NCBI GenBank assembly: GCA_900767595.1
Contig: CAAFZS010000049.1
Span: forward strand, 1-28,773
Source: Bacteroidales bacterium
GTDB lineage: Bacteria; Bacteroidota; Bacteroidia; Bacteroidales; Paludibacteraceae
Length of the DNA stretch: 28,773 nucleotides
Reading direction: 5' to 3'
Position 1 is the stretch's first letter; each line of letters begins with the position of its first letter. A model generated the notes under the pieces. That model ran no database searches, was not told where the DNA came from, and saw only the letters and a list, made by a program, of their open reading frames with translations. Made by a program: the position numbers and the translations under genes. Shown one piece after another: positions 13,814 through 22,334 of the stretch.

Positions 13814-16800
13814 GTTTTATAGAATTAATCAGCAAGTTATTCGGTAATAAGTCTCAGCGCGATATGCGCGAGGTGAAGCCGTACGTAGAAAAGATCAAAG
13901 CGGCTTTTGCCGAGATTGATACCCTCAGTAACGACGAACTGCGTAAGCGTTCTGCGGATTTGATGGCACTCATTCAAGAGCGTGTGTCGAGTCAGAAGAA
14001 CCGTATCGCGGAACTGAAAAACGGCATTGAGGAACTCGATATCGACAAACGCGAAAAAGTGTATGGCGAGATAGATAAGCTTGAGAAGGAGATAAAGGAT
14101 ATCTACAAAGATACCTTGATGGAGATCCTTCCCGTAGCGTTTGCTATCGTCAAATCCACGGCAAGACGTTTTGCCGAAAACGAGTCTATCGTAGTCACCG
14201 CTACGGATATGGATCGCGACCTGGCTGCGGACAGCCGGTTTGACTTCGTCGATATCGATGGCGATAAGGCTATCTACCATAACCATTGGACGGCAGGAGG
14301 TAATGAGATCACCTGGGATATGGTGCATTACGATGTGCAGTTGATCGGTGGTGTGGTATTACACGAAGGTAAGATTGCCGAGATGGCTACCGGTGAGGGT
14401 AAGACGTTAGTGGCTACGTTGCCGGTCTTCCTTAACGCCTTGACCCACGAAGGAGTACATATAGTGACGGTCAACGACTATCTGGCTAAACGTGACTCCG
14501 AGTGGATGGGACCGATCTATATGTTCCACGGTCTGACCGTCGATTGTATCGATAAGCATAGACCCAACTCCGACGAGCGCCGTAAGGCATACGCTTGCGA
14601 TATCACGTTCGGTACGAACAACGAGTTCGGTTTTGACTATCTGCGTGATAACATGGCTATCTCGCCCCTCGACCTTGTACAAAGAGGACATAACTTCGCC
14701 ATCGTGGATGAGGTGGACTCCGTATTGATTGATGATGCCCGTACACCGCTCATCATCAGCGGACCGGTACCCAAGGATGAGGAGCAGTTCTTTGACGAAT
14801 ATAAGCACCGCGTGGAGTTACTCGTTCGTTCCCAACAGTCGCTGACGACCCAATACCTGACGGAGGCGAAGAATAAGATGGGCAGTGCTGACGAGAAAGA
14901 GCGCGAAGCCGGTGAGTTGGCATTGTTCCGTTCCTTCAAGGGAATGCCGAAGAATAAAGCGCTGATTAAGTTCCTCAGTGAAACGGGAAATAAAGTCCGT
15001 TTGCAAAAGACCGAAGAGTTCTACTTGCAGGAGAACGAGAAGAATATGCACGTGGCTACCGACCCGTTGTATTTCGTTATTGACGAGAAAAACAAAACGA
15101 TAGAGTTGACGGATAAAGGTATTGACACATTGACCGGTAATTCGGAGGACCCGCAGTTCTTCGTTCTGCCCGATGTGGGAAGTGAGATGGCTGAGGTAGA
15201 ACAAGACGCCTCCCTTTCTGCCGAAGTCAAGCAGCAGAAGAAAGATGAGATTCTGTCTAACTACGCCATCAAGTCCGAGCGCGTTCACACGGTACACCAG
15301 TTGCTGAAAGCTTACACCCTCTTCGAGAAAGATGTCGATTATATCATCGATAATAACGAAGTGAAGATTGTGGATGAGCAGACGGGTCGTATCATGGAAG
15401 GTCGCCGCTGGTCGGATGGCCTGCACCAAGCCGTTGAGGCAAAGGAGAATGTGAAAGTGGAGGGAGCTACGCAGACGTTTGCTACGATTACGTTGCAGAA
15501 CTACTTCCGTATGTACAATAAACTGGCAGGAATGACCGGTACGGCCGAGACGGAAGCCGGTGAGTTCTGGAATATCTATAAACTGGATGTGGTCGTTATC
15601 CCGACTAATCGTCCTATCGCCAGAGAAGATATGAACGACCGTATCTATCGCACGAAACGCGAGAAATACAATGCGGTCATTGACGAGATCGTGCGTCTGC
15701 GCGATGCCGGCAGACCGGTATTGGTAGGTACCACGTCGGTGGAGATAAGTGAGTTACTCAAACGTATGTTAGACCTGCGCCACATCAATTGTCAAGTGCT
15801 GAACGCTAAGTTGCACCAGCACGAGGCGGAGGTTGTAGCCGAAGCCGGACGCAAGGGCGTGGTTACTATTGCAACGAATATGGCCGGTCGTGGTACGGAT
15901 ATCAAGTTGACAGCGGAAGTGAAGGATGCCGGCGGTTTGGCTATTATCGGTACCGAGCGCCACGAGTCGCGTCGTGTCGATAGGCAGTTGCGTGGTCGTT
16001 CCGGTCGTCAAGGTGACCCGGGTTCGTCCGTCTTCTATGTCAGTCTGGAAGATGACCTGATGCGTATGTTCGGTTCGGAGCGTATAGCAGGTCTGATGGA
16101 TAAGATGGGCTTCCAAGAAGGAGAGATGATTGAGCATCAGATGATATCGAACTCCATTGAGCGCGCACAAAAGAAAGTGGAGGAGAATAACTTCGGTATT
16201 CGTAAGCGACTCATTGAGTACGATGATGTGATGAACCAACAACGTAACCTCATCTATGGCAAACGCCGTCACGCGTTGATGGGAGAGCGTATAGGTGTGG
16301 ATATCACGAATATGATCTACGATACGGCGGAGGGAATCATCCAAACCGCACGCGATACGATGGATTACGAGAACCTCGGTTTGGAAGTGATGCAAGTCTT
16401 TGCGATGGAGGTTCCTTTCGATGAGGATACCCTGCATAACACCAAGACGGATAAACTCGTTGATATCTTGGCGCAAGCGGCTATCGAGACCTTCAAACGC
16501 CGCATGGATAAACTGATGACCGTAGCTAATCCGGTGATTCAGAATGTGTATAAGGAGAAAGGGACGATGTATGAGAATATCCTTATTCCTATTGCCGACG
16601 GTAAGAAAGTTTATAATATCGCAGTCAATCTCAAACAGGCTGCGGAGACGGAGTGTAAGTTAGTGGTCAAGGAGTTTGAGAAACGTATGGTTCTCTATGT
16701 CATTGACGACGAGTGGAAGGAGCATCTCCGTCAACTGGATGACCTCAAGCAGAGTGTACAAAACGCTTCTTACGAACAGAAAGACCCGCTGTTGATTTAT

Positions 16801-17136
16801 AAGTTGGAGTCGTTTAATATCTTCCAACAGATGCTCGATAGTTTCAATCGCCGTGCGATTGCAATCCTCTTCCGCGGACAGATACCTACGCAGACGCCGC
16901 AAGGCGTACAACAAGCCGGAGCCCAACAGCGTTCGGACTATAGTCGTTATCGTACTCAGAAAGATGCCGTTCAACGCGCAGCACAAGCCAGCGGACAAGC
17001 GGCTGCGGCTTCTCGCGACACCCGCGAACAAGCCCGTCCGGAGCCTATCCGCGTAGATAAGAAACCGCGTCCTAATGACCCGTGTCCGTGCGGCAGCGGA
17101 AAGAAGTATAAACAATGCCACGGACGCCTTGAATAA
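13810..17136 (+). CDS. secA: Preprotein translocase ATPase SecA
   Basis: The motor of the Sec pathway; binds SecYEG at the inner membrane and pushes preproteins through by ATP hydrolysis. At 1108 residues it is a long Bacteroidota-type SecA. Seen: Walker A in MATGEGKTLVATLP (about 190), the VNDYLAKRD segment, DEVDSVLIDDARTPLIISGP (about 300), the preprotein cross-linking insertion, a FRMYNKLAGMTGTA block, the second nucleotide-binding fold (ATNMAGRGTDIKL and RRVDRQLRGRSGRQGDPGSS), the helical scaffold, and a C-terminal zinc SEC-C motif (DPCPCGSGKKYKQCHG). The linker before SEC-C is Gln/Ala-rich. The ATG overlaps the carboxyltransferase stop (ATGA) and the gene ends in TAATG shared with lgt, so it is co-translated with its neighbours. 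Confidence 0.98.
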   Translation: MSFIELISKLFGNKSQRDMREVKPYVEKIKAAFAEIDTLSNDELRKRSADLMALIQERVSSQKNRIAELKNGIEELDIDKREKVYGEIDKLEKEIKDIYKDTLMEILPVAFAIVKSTARRFAENESIVVTATDMDRDLAADSRFDFVDIDGDKAIYHNHWTAGGNEITWDMVHYDVQLIGGVVLHEGKIAEMATGEGKTLVATLPVFLNALTHEGVHIVTVNDYLAKRDSEWMGPIYMFHGLTVDCIDKHRPNSDERRKAYACDITFGTNNEFGFDYLRDNMAISPLDLVQRGHNFAIVDEVDSVLIDDARTPLIISGPVPKDEEQFFDEYKHRVELLVRSQQSLTTQYLTEAKNKMGSADEKEREAGELALFRSFKGMPKNKALIKFLSETGNKVRLQKTEEFYLQENEKNMHVATDPLYFVIDEKNKTIELTDKGIDTLTGNSEDPQFFVLPDVGSEMAEVEQDASLSAEVKQQKKDEILSNYAIKSERVHTVHQLLKAYTLFEKDVDYIIDNNEVKIVDEQTGRIMEGRRWSDGLHQAVEAKENVKVEGATQTFATITLQNYFRMYNKLAGMTGTAETEAGEFWNIYKLDVVVIPTNRPIAREDMNDRIYRTKREKYNAVIDEIVRLRDAGRPVLVGTTSVEISELLKRMLDLRHINCQVLNAKLHQHEAEVVAEAGRKGVVTIATNMAGRGTDIKLTAEVKDAGGLAIIGTERHESRRVDRQLRGRSGRQGDPGSSVFYVSLEDDLMRMFGSERIAGLMDKMGFQEGEMIEHQMISNSIERAQKKVEENNFGIRKRLIEYDDVMNQQRNLIYGKRRHALMGERIGVDITNMIYDTAEGIIQTARDTMDYENLGLEVMQVFAMEVPFDEDTLHNTKTDKLVDILAQAAIETFKRRMDKLMTVANPVIQNVYKEKGTMYENILIPIADGKKVYNIAVNLKQAAETECKLVVKEFEKRMVLYVIDDEWKEHLRQLDDLKQSVQNASYEQKDPLLIYKLESFNIFQQMLDSFNRRAIAILFRGQIPTQTPQGVQQAGAQQRSDYSRYRTQKDAVQRAAQASGQAAAASRDTREQARPEPIRVDKKPRPNDPCPCGSGKKYKQCHGRLE

Positions 17137-17993
17137 TGGAGAACTTATTAGCGATTATATGGGACGTTGATCCGGTAATCTTTCACATAGGGGATGGCGG
17201 ACCGAGGTGGTACGGCTTATGCTGGGCATTAGGTATCTATTTATGCTACCTTGTTCAAGTCAAGGTCTATAAACACGAAGGGTGTCCGAGTGATTGGCCG
17301 GAAAAGATTTTTTGGTGGATGACCCTCGGTGTGATTATCGGTGCCCGTGTAGGTCACTGCTGGTTCTATGAGTGGCATTATACCAATGACCCTATTCAAC
17401 TGCTGGCGTGGAACATCCACTATCGCAATCCGTATATTGAGAACCCGCTCGCCTTACTGAAGATTTGGGAAGGAGGGTTGAGCTCTCACGGCGGAGCGAT
17501 AGGACTCATTATCGCTTCGTGGTTGCTGAACAAGAAACATTTTAGTAAGCATCCGGAGTTCCATACATCGTTGGTGTGGATATTAGACCGCCTTGTATTA
17601 GGTGTCTGTATCACCGCTACCCTCATCCGTTTTGGTAATTTAATGAACTCGGAGATCTATGGTGAACCCACTACTTTACCTTGGGGATTCATCTTCGTTC
17701 GTGACGGACAGACAGTACCTTGCCATCCTACCCAGATATACGAGATGCTGTATTGTATTGTGGCAGGGATTGTAACATGGATACTCTATTGGAAATTCGA
17801 TGCCTATAAACGGAAGGGACTGTTGTTAGGTACATTCCTGATTATCGTCTTTGTGACCCGTTTCTGCTTGGAGTTTATTAAGTTCAATCAAGAAGCGTTT
17901 GAAGATAATTTCCTTCTCAATCAAGGACAAGTGCTATCTATTCCGCTTATTGTTTGGGGAGTTTATCTTGTAGTCCGTAGCTTTAAGAGTTGA
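17136..17993 (+). CDS. lgt: Prolipoprotein diacylglyceryl transferase
   Basis: Inner-membrane enzyme that transfers diacylglycerol from phosphatidylglycerol to the lipobox cysteine of prolipoproteins. The 285-residue polytopic protein shows the family signatures: GARVGHCWFYEW, EGGLSSHGGAIG with the key histidine, RFGNLMNSEIYG with the conserved Asn and Glu, and PCHPTQIYEML near the C-terminal third. The ATG shares one base with the secA stop (TAATG), and the stop overlaps the TTG start of the next gene by 4 nt. Likely clients in this window are LptE and the cysteine-ladder lipoprotein. Confidence 0.97.
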   Translation: MENLLAIIWDVDPVIFHIGDGGPRWYGLCWALGIYLCYLVQVKVYKHEGCPSDWPEKIFWWMTLGVIIGARVGHCWFYEWHYTNDPIQLLAWNIHYRNPYIENPLALLKIWEGGLSSHGGAIGLIIASWLLNKKHFSKHPEFHTSLVWILDRLVLGVCITATLIRFGNLMNSEIYGEPTTLPWGFIFVRDGQTVPCHPTQIYEMLYCIVAGIVTWILYWKFDAYKRKGLLLGTFLIIVFVTRFCLEFIKFNQEAFEDNFLLNQGQVLSIPLIVWGVYLVVRSFKS

Positions 17994-18004
17994 AAGTTGA
18001 GAGT
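17983..18004. repeat. Short AGAGTTGAAAGTTGAGAGT tract at the lgt/DUF3078 junction
   Basis: Complement reads ACTCTCAACTTTCAACTCTT, the CTCAACT/TTTCAAC family. It contains the lgt stop and the TTG start of the DUF3078 gene and encodes its first residues MKVES. Confidence 0.7.
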
Positions 18005-19153
18005 ATCATATTAATGCTATTTTGTGCTGCCTTTGTGACAGCACAAAATGTATATACCCATCCGGATACGATTCACCCGCAGGATCTTATTCAGACGGCA
18101 AATATGGATGAGTACTTGCTTCGTCTTGTTCAGGAGCAATCGCAGCGGTTATATGAGAATGATTCCCTCTTCCAATTAGCTTTAGAAGAGCAATATCGAT
18201 TGGACTCTATTCGACAGGACTCTATCTTACTGGATTCCCTAAAAGCCATTAATAAGGATATCGTTTTTCTGCCCCCTTCGGTAGCCCGATTAGCGATAGA
18301 GAAATCGTGGATTAAGGATGAGGAACAGGATAGGGAAGACGTATTGATAGCTATCCGCGACTACCGTTCGCCTTGGCGCAAGGGCGCTTCCGTGATGTTA
18401 CAGATGACGCAAAACTATGTTTCTCCCAACTGGTATCAAGGAGGTAATACGAGTTTTGCTATGCTGGGTATTGCCCAAGGGTATATCAATTATCAATCCG
18501 ATAAGTTCACTTGGCAGAACACGGGCGAATGGCGTGGAGGTTTTTCTACTATCAGTGGCGATACGTGTCACAAAGTCAATACGACCGAGGACTACTTCCG
18601 TCTTTATACCAAAGCCGGATACGAGATTTATAAAGAAATGCACACCATCCTATCCGCTGAGTATATGATGAATCTGCTGCCTACTTATTGTGAAAACTCT
18701 TATAACCTCAAAACGGCTTTTGCTTCGCCTATCCGTTTGAACTTAGCGGTCGGTCTTGATTTCCGTCCGGTGCAAGGATTAAGTGTTGTCATCAACCCGC
18801 TGGCCTATAAGATGGTTTATGTGGGCGATACAACTCACACGAATCCAAACGATTTTGGTGTAGAGAAAGGTAAGAATATACTTAATGAAGCCGGTTCGTC
18901 CGTTCGTGTGGATTACTTATGGAAACCGGTGCGTGAGTTCCTATTGGATACCCGTTTTTATATGTACACCAACTATAGTAGGGTGGAAATAGATTTAGAG
19001 GTCAATGCGAACTTTATTATCAATCGATTTCTCTCTGCACGTGTGACACTGCACCCTCGTTATGATAACACGATTATCTTAGAGGGGGACGAAAAGGCCA
19101 AAGTGCAGTTTAAGGAATTCTTATCGATTGGGTTCAGCCATCAATTCCGTTAA
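17990..19153 (+). CDS. DUF3078 family outer-membrane protein (first of two)
   Basis: A 387-residue exported protein. The product starts MKVESIILMLFCAAFVTAQ, a signal peptide cut after Ala-Gln, followed by an Asp/Ser/Leu-rich helical region (LDSIRQDSILLDSLKAINKD) and a beta-rich domain with the DUF3078 hallmark VSPNWYQGGNTSFAMLG, ending FSHQFR. The start is TTG at 17990, overlapping the lgt stop and lying within a repeat; an ATG at 18014 would leave a very short signal peptide, so TTG is preferred but not certain. DUF3078 proteins are Bacteroidota-specific outer-membrane barrels without established function. The 3' end overlaps the HD gene on the other strand by 33 nt. A second, divergent DUF3078 gene is at 24724. 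Confidence 0.85.
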   Translation: MKVESIILMLFCAAFVTAQNVYTHPDTIHPQDLIQTANMDEYLLRLVQEQSQRLYENDSLFQLALEEQYRLDSIRQDSILLDSLKAINKDIVFLPPSVARLAIEKSWIKDEEQDREDVLIAIRDYRSPWRKGASVMLQMTQNYVSPNWYQGGNTSFAMLGIAQGYINYQSDKFTWQNTGEWRGGFSTISGDTCHKVNTTEDYFRLYTKAGYEIYKEMHTILSAEYMMNLLPTYCENSYNLKTAFASPIRLNLAVGLDFRPVQGLSVVINPLAYKMVYVGDTTHTNPNDFGVEKGKNILNEAGSSVRVDYLWKPVREFLLDTRFYMYTNYSRVEIDLEVNANFIINRFLSARVTLHPRYDNTIILEGDEKAKVQFKEFLSIGFSHQFR

Positions 19154-19666
19154 GGCGTCCCAACGTAAGATAGCGTCGTGACCGTACTTCCACATGTTAT
19201 AACGAAGTTTGCTCAGTTCCACTTCTTCGCCCAAGTGCGACTTGGAGTAGAACTTATCCGCATAACAAATAATCTTTTCTTCTAAACTGATGGGGATATA
19301 ATCTCGTTCGGGGATGGGTAACGATTCGCGTATGACTTGTTCTATCGAGATACCCGAACCGGTGTGGCGCTCCGCTACCAAAGCGTGGCGAGGTAACCCT
19401 TCCTTGCGTAAGAGTTCCGCTCCTAAGAACCCGTGCTCTATATACGCGTGTGCGCCCGTACAATATATCTTAGGTGCGTGACAAAAGAGAATACCTATAT
19501 CGTGTAACATCGCAGCTTCTTCCACAAACGTTTTGTCCACCTCCCATTCGGGGTGCAAGGCAATGATGCTTAAGGCCCGATCCCGCACTTGTTCGCTGTG
19601 CGTAACTAAGATATGCCTTAACTCGGGCTTGTCGTGGTAATATTTATCAATGAGCTCGTAAACCAT
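19121..19666 (-). CDS. HD-domain phosphohydrolase
   Basis: A 181-residue metal-dependent phosphohydrolase of the HD superfamily. Metal ligand pattern visible: His in LVTHSEQVRDRAL, His-Asp in EEAAMLHDIGI, His in YIEHGFLGAELL and ERHTGSG, and Asp in KIICYADKFYSK. Proteins of this size in Bacteroidota are annotated only as HD domain proteins; the substrate (nucleotide or other phosphate ester) cannot be assigned from the sequence. The ATG at 19666 overlaps the fmt stop by 20 nt, so it is the third gene of the nadK-fmt-HD run. Its C-terminus overlaps the DUF3078 gene end antisense. Confidence 0.88.
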   Translation of the reverse strand: MVYELIDKYYHDKPELRHILVTHSEQVRDRALSIIALHPEWEVDKTFVEEAAMLHDIGILFCHAPKIYCTGAHAYIEHGFLGAELLRKEGLPRHALVAERHTGSGISIEQVIRESLPIPERDYIPISLEEKIICYADKFYSKSHLGEEVELSKLRYNMWKYGHDAILRWDALTELMAEPNR

Positions 19667-20603
19667 TAAGCAATGCTTTGGCGTCCATTCGTTTCTTGCC
19701 GGGAAGTTGTAATTCGTCTATCTCTACCCAACCGTCAGCGCAGGGGAAAGAGAGGGGAGTAGGGGAGTAGGGGGGGAGAGGAGTAGAGGAGTAGGGGGGT
19801 AGGGGGGTAGGGTGCGCTGTGACGTGGTAGATTTTTACGTTTTCGTACAGAGTGTTGTTGATGGTCAGGTTAGCCCATGCGCAGGGGTAGGGACTGAGTC
19901 CGCGAACGAAGTTATGTATCTGCTCGCAAGTCTGATTGAAGTCAATCTGACAAGTCTCTTTAAAGATCTTCGGAGCGGGACGTAAGTCGGCAGATTCGGG
20001 TTGCTCTGTCGTGGGTAGAGCGATTCCTTTTTGGTCACATTCATCAATCAACGCCACTGTGCGCAAGATAACGTCACTGCCTAAAACCATCAACCGGTCG
20101 TGAACACTACCTACGTTCTCGTCCTCTCCAATTTCTATTTTTTCTTGGAGAATAATGTTTCCTGTATCAATCTCATGCTTGAGCATAAAAGTGGTTACTC
20201 CGGTTTGCTTTTCGCCATTGATTACAGCCCATTGAATAGGAGCAGCTCCACGGTATTGCGGAAGCAGAGAAGCGTGTAAGTTAAAGGTGCCTAAACGAGG
20301 CATTGCCCACACGATTTCCGGTAACATGCGGAACGCTACAACAACTTGTAAATCAGCCTTGTAAGAGGCTAACTCGGCGACAAAGTCGGGGTCTTTCAGC
20401 TTCTCGGGCTGTAGCACGGGAATCCCTTGCTGCAAAGCATATTGTTTAACGGGAGAATACTGTATTTGATATCCTCGTCCGGCGGGTTTATCGGGCATCG
20501 TAACGACGGCTACCACTTGGTAACCATTCTCTACCAACGTTTGCAATCCCGCTACCGCGAAATCGGGCGTACCCATATAGACGATTCTTAGTTTGCTCCC
20601 CAT
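19647..20603 (-). CDS. fmt: Methionyl-tRNA formyltransferase, with repeat-derived insertion
   Basis: Formylates the initiator Met-tRNA using 10-formyl-THF. Seen: MGTPDFAV near the start, the VVAFRMLPEIVW block, the catalytic region FNLHASLLPQYRGAAPIQWA with the family Asn-His (about residues 108-127), and LKHEIDTGNIILQ. The C-terminal OB-fold domain begins near PAPKIFKETCQIDF. In that domain, between KIYHVTAHP and SFPCADGWVEI, sits a Pro/Ser/Thr/Tyr stretch (TPLPPYSSTPLPPYSPTPL) encoded by the GGGGAGTA repeat at 19752-19823. Homologues normally have a short loop there, so the insertion is probably tolerated. ATG 20603 overlaps the nadK stop by 16 nt. Length is 318 residues. Confidence 0.96.
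   Translation of the reverse strand: MGSKLRIVYMGTPDFAVAGLQTLVENGYQVVAVVTMPDKPAGRGYQIQYSPVKQYALQQGIPVLQPEKLKDPDFVAELASYKADLQVVVAFRMLPEIVWAMPRLGTFNLHASLLPQYRGAAPIQWAVINGEKQTGVTTFMLKHEIDTGNIILQEKIEIGEDENVGSVHDRLMVLGSDVILRTVALIDECDQKGIALPTTEQPESADLRPAPKIFKETCQIDFNQTCEQIHNFVRGLSPYPCAWANLTINNTLYENVKIYHVTAHPTPLPPYSSTPLPPYSPTPLSFPCADGWVEIDELQLPGKKRMDAKALLNGLRAH
19752..19823. repeat. GGGGAGTA/GAGGAGTA/GGGGGGTA repeat inside fmt
   Basis: About eight degenerate 7-9-base units on the plus strand, ending GTAGGGTGCGCTGTGA. In frame on the minus strand as TPLPPYS units. Same family and border as the intergenic copy at 9687-9723. Confidence 0.92.
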
Positions 20604-21469
20604 AACATCTTGGATTTAAGAGCGTGCAAAAAACTGTTTTCACCGACTTGCACAAGTTTAATCGTATAAGGTGCTTTCTCTATATGTAGGGCTACTTCAT
20701 CCGCGAGCACTTGGCTTCGGCCATCGATACTGAGCATATAATTGCCGATACGAGAACGCACTTTCAGATCTACTTTCCAGTCATCGGGTATCACGAGCGG
20801 TCGAACCGACAGACTATGACTGGATACGGGGGATAAGACCAGTCCCTTGGCTTGGGGAACCATAATCGGACCTCCGACACTTAAGTTATAGGCTGTACTA
20901 CCGGTAGCGGTGCATAAAACCAAGCCGTCGGCTTCCATATTGAGGATATCTTCTCCGTTTAGTTTAGCCTCTACGGTAATCATACTGCTCAATCCCTGTT
21001 TGAGAACAGCCACCTCGTTGAGAGCGTAGGGGCTGATGATATGACTGCCTTCCGAACCCGTTACTTGCAGTAACGAGCGGCGCTCAATCGTATATTTGCC
21101 GGCTACCAATTGCTCCATGACAATATCCACATTGTGTGCTTGAACCTCGGCTAAGAATCCTAAATGACCCAAGTTGACTCCTACGATAGGGATATTCTTG
21201 TTTCCGATAGCCGAGGCGGTAGTAAGGAAGGTACCATCACCGCCGATAGACAAGGCAAAGTCGATACTCTCTCCGTTAACCGGTTTCCATTCACCGTCCT
21301 CTAAAACCCACTCTTCAGGGAAGGGGAGATATTCTCTTAGATTAAGTTCTTGCCTAAGTTCTTGCGACAGACGTACTTCCACGCCACGGCGCTGCATAAA
21401 CTCGAGCAAGTGAGCCACTTCTTCTGACATATTTGCCTTCATGGCATTACCAAAAATAGCTACTGTCAT
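20588..21469 (-). CDS. nadK: NAD kinase
   Basis: Phosphorylates NAD to NADP. The 293-residue protein shows the N-terminal MTVAIFGNAM strand, the GGDGTFL motif (about residue 75), GVNLGHLGFLAE, the ALNEVAVLKQG block, ADGLVLCTATGSTAYNLSVGGP with the substrate-binding loop, and SIDGRSQVL. ATG 21469 is chosen because it begins the NadK fold and lies about 20 nt after the predicted transcription start; the frame is open to 21868 but that extension is antisense to pdxJ and has no homology. First gene of the leftward nadK-fmt-HD run, divergent from pdxJ as in other Bacteroidales. Confidence 0.97.
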   Translation of the reverse strand: MTVAIFGNAMKANMSEEVAHLLEFMQRRGVEVRLSQELRQELNLREYLPFPEEWVLEDGEWKPVNGESIDFALSIGGDGTFLTTASAIGNKNIPIVGVNLGHLGFLAEVQAHNVDIVMEQLVAGKYTIERRSLLQVTGSEGSHIISPYALNEVAVLKQGLSSMITVEAKLNGEDILNMEADGLVLCTATGSTAYNLSVGGPIMVPQAKGLVLSPVSSHSLSVRPLVIPDDWKVDLKVRSRIGNYMLSIDGRSQVLADEVALHIEKAPYTIKLVQVGENSFLHALKSKMLWGAN

Positions 21470-21495
21470 AACGATAAATATTACGAATTTGGGTG

Positions 21496-21527
21496 CAAAG
21501 GTACTACAAAAAATTGAAATATGCAAA
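21496..21527 (-). promoter_or_regulatory. Promoter of nadK
   Basis: Minus strand: TTTG (plus 21524-21527), 20 nt, TACCTTTG (plus 21496-21503). The -33 box is inside TTTGCATATTTCAA, matching the extended -33 region of the TonB receptor and pdxJ promoters. Confidence 0.88.
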
Positions 21528-21537
21528 TAATTTGCAT
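21521..21537. promoter_or_regulatory. Perfect inverted repeat ATGCAAAT-A-ATTTGCAT overlapping the nadK -33 box
   Basis: Eight-base arms around a single central base. Position over the -33 element suggests an operator or an extended promoter element. A TGCAAA-AAAA-TTTGCA version precedes the receptor gene (9801-9816). Confidence 0.6.
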
Positions 21538-21563
21538 GAAAAATGAAAAAAACGATGCAGATG

Positions 21564-21595
21564 CTTGCATATATCAAAAAAAAATCGTAACTTTG
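21564..21595 (+). promoter_or_regulatory. Promoter of pdxJ and the downstream gene run
   Basis: CTTG at 21564-21567, 20 nt, TAACTTTG at 21588-21595. The -33 region reads TTGCATATATCAAAAAAAAA, close to that of the receptor gene. Leader of about 16-20 nt to the ATG at 21618. Confidence 0.85.
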
Positions 21596-21617
21596 CAGCG
21601 AATTATGAACATAGTTC

Positions 21618-22334
21618 ATGACGAAGCTCAGTATAAATATTAATAAGGTTGCCACTTTGCGCAACGCGCGCGGGGGAAATGTGCCCGATGTGGAGCAGTT
21701 TGCGAAGGACTGTGAGCGTTTTGGTGCGCAAGGTATTACCGTGCATCCGCGTCCCGATGAGCGCCATATCCGCCGGTCGGATGTGTATGCCCTTAAGCAG
21801 ATTGTGACCACGGAGTTTAATATCGAAGGTAATCCTACTCCCGCTTTCCAACAGTTGGTGGCTGACATCCGCCCTACGCAGGTGACCTTGGTTCCCGATA
21901 ACCCCGAGCAGTTGACCAGTAACCATGGTTGGGATACGAAGACATATGAGGCTCAGTTGCGTGAATTGGTTGCTTTCTTCCACACCTATGGGATACGTGT
22001 CAGCATCTTTGTAGACCCGGAGGAAGAGATGGTCTGTTATGCCGCGAAGACGGGTGCGGATAGGGTAGAGCTCTATACCGGTCCTTATGCCGCTTTGTAT
22101 GAGCAAGACCCTGAGGCGGCTATTCGTCAGTATCGCCCGGCGGCTGAGAAGGCGCACGAGTTGGGGTTGGGGCTGAATGCGGGTCATGATTTGAATCGTA
22201 AGAACTTAGGGGCGTTTATTCACGCTTTCCCGTGGACGGACGAGGTCAGTATCGGTCACGCGGTTATTGCGGATGCCCTGTATTTAGGAATAGAAGAAAC
22301 AATAAAACAATACAGATATGCTATTACAAATTGA
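21618..22334 (+). CDS. pdxJ: Pyridoxine 5'-phosphate synthase
   Basis: Last step of the DXP-dependent vitamin B6 pathway: condenses 1-deoxyxylulose-5-phosphate with 3-amino-2-oxopropyl phosphate. A 238-residue TIM-barrel with the family blocks LSININKVATLRNARGG, ITVHPRPDERHIR, EFNIEGNP, QVTLVPDNPEQLTS, RVSIFVDPE, GADRVELYTGPYA, LGLNAGHDLN and VSIGHAVIADAL, including the conserved His and Glu residues. ATG at 21618. It leads a long rightward run that continues through exbB (17-nt overlap). Confidence 0.98.
   Translation: MTKLSININKVATLRNARGGNVPDVEQFAKDCERFGAQGITVHPRPDERHIRRSDVYALKQIVTTEFNIEGNPTPAFQQLVADIRPTQVTLVPDNPEQLTSNHGWDTKTYEAQLRELVAFFHTYGIRVSIFVDPEEEMVCYAAKTGADRVELYTGPYAALYEQDPEAAIRQYRPAAEKAHELGLGLNAGHDLNRKNLGAFIHAFPWTDEVSIGHAVIADALYLGIEETIKQYRYAITN

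Noticed and set aside
21470..21868. N-terminal extension of NadK
   Set aside because: The frame is open but runs through the nadK promoter and antisense to pdxJ; the NadK fold starts at 21469.
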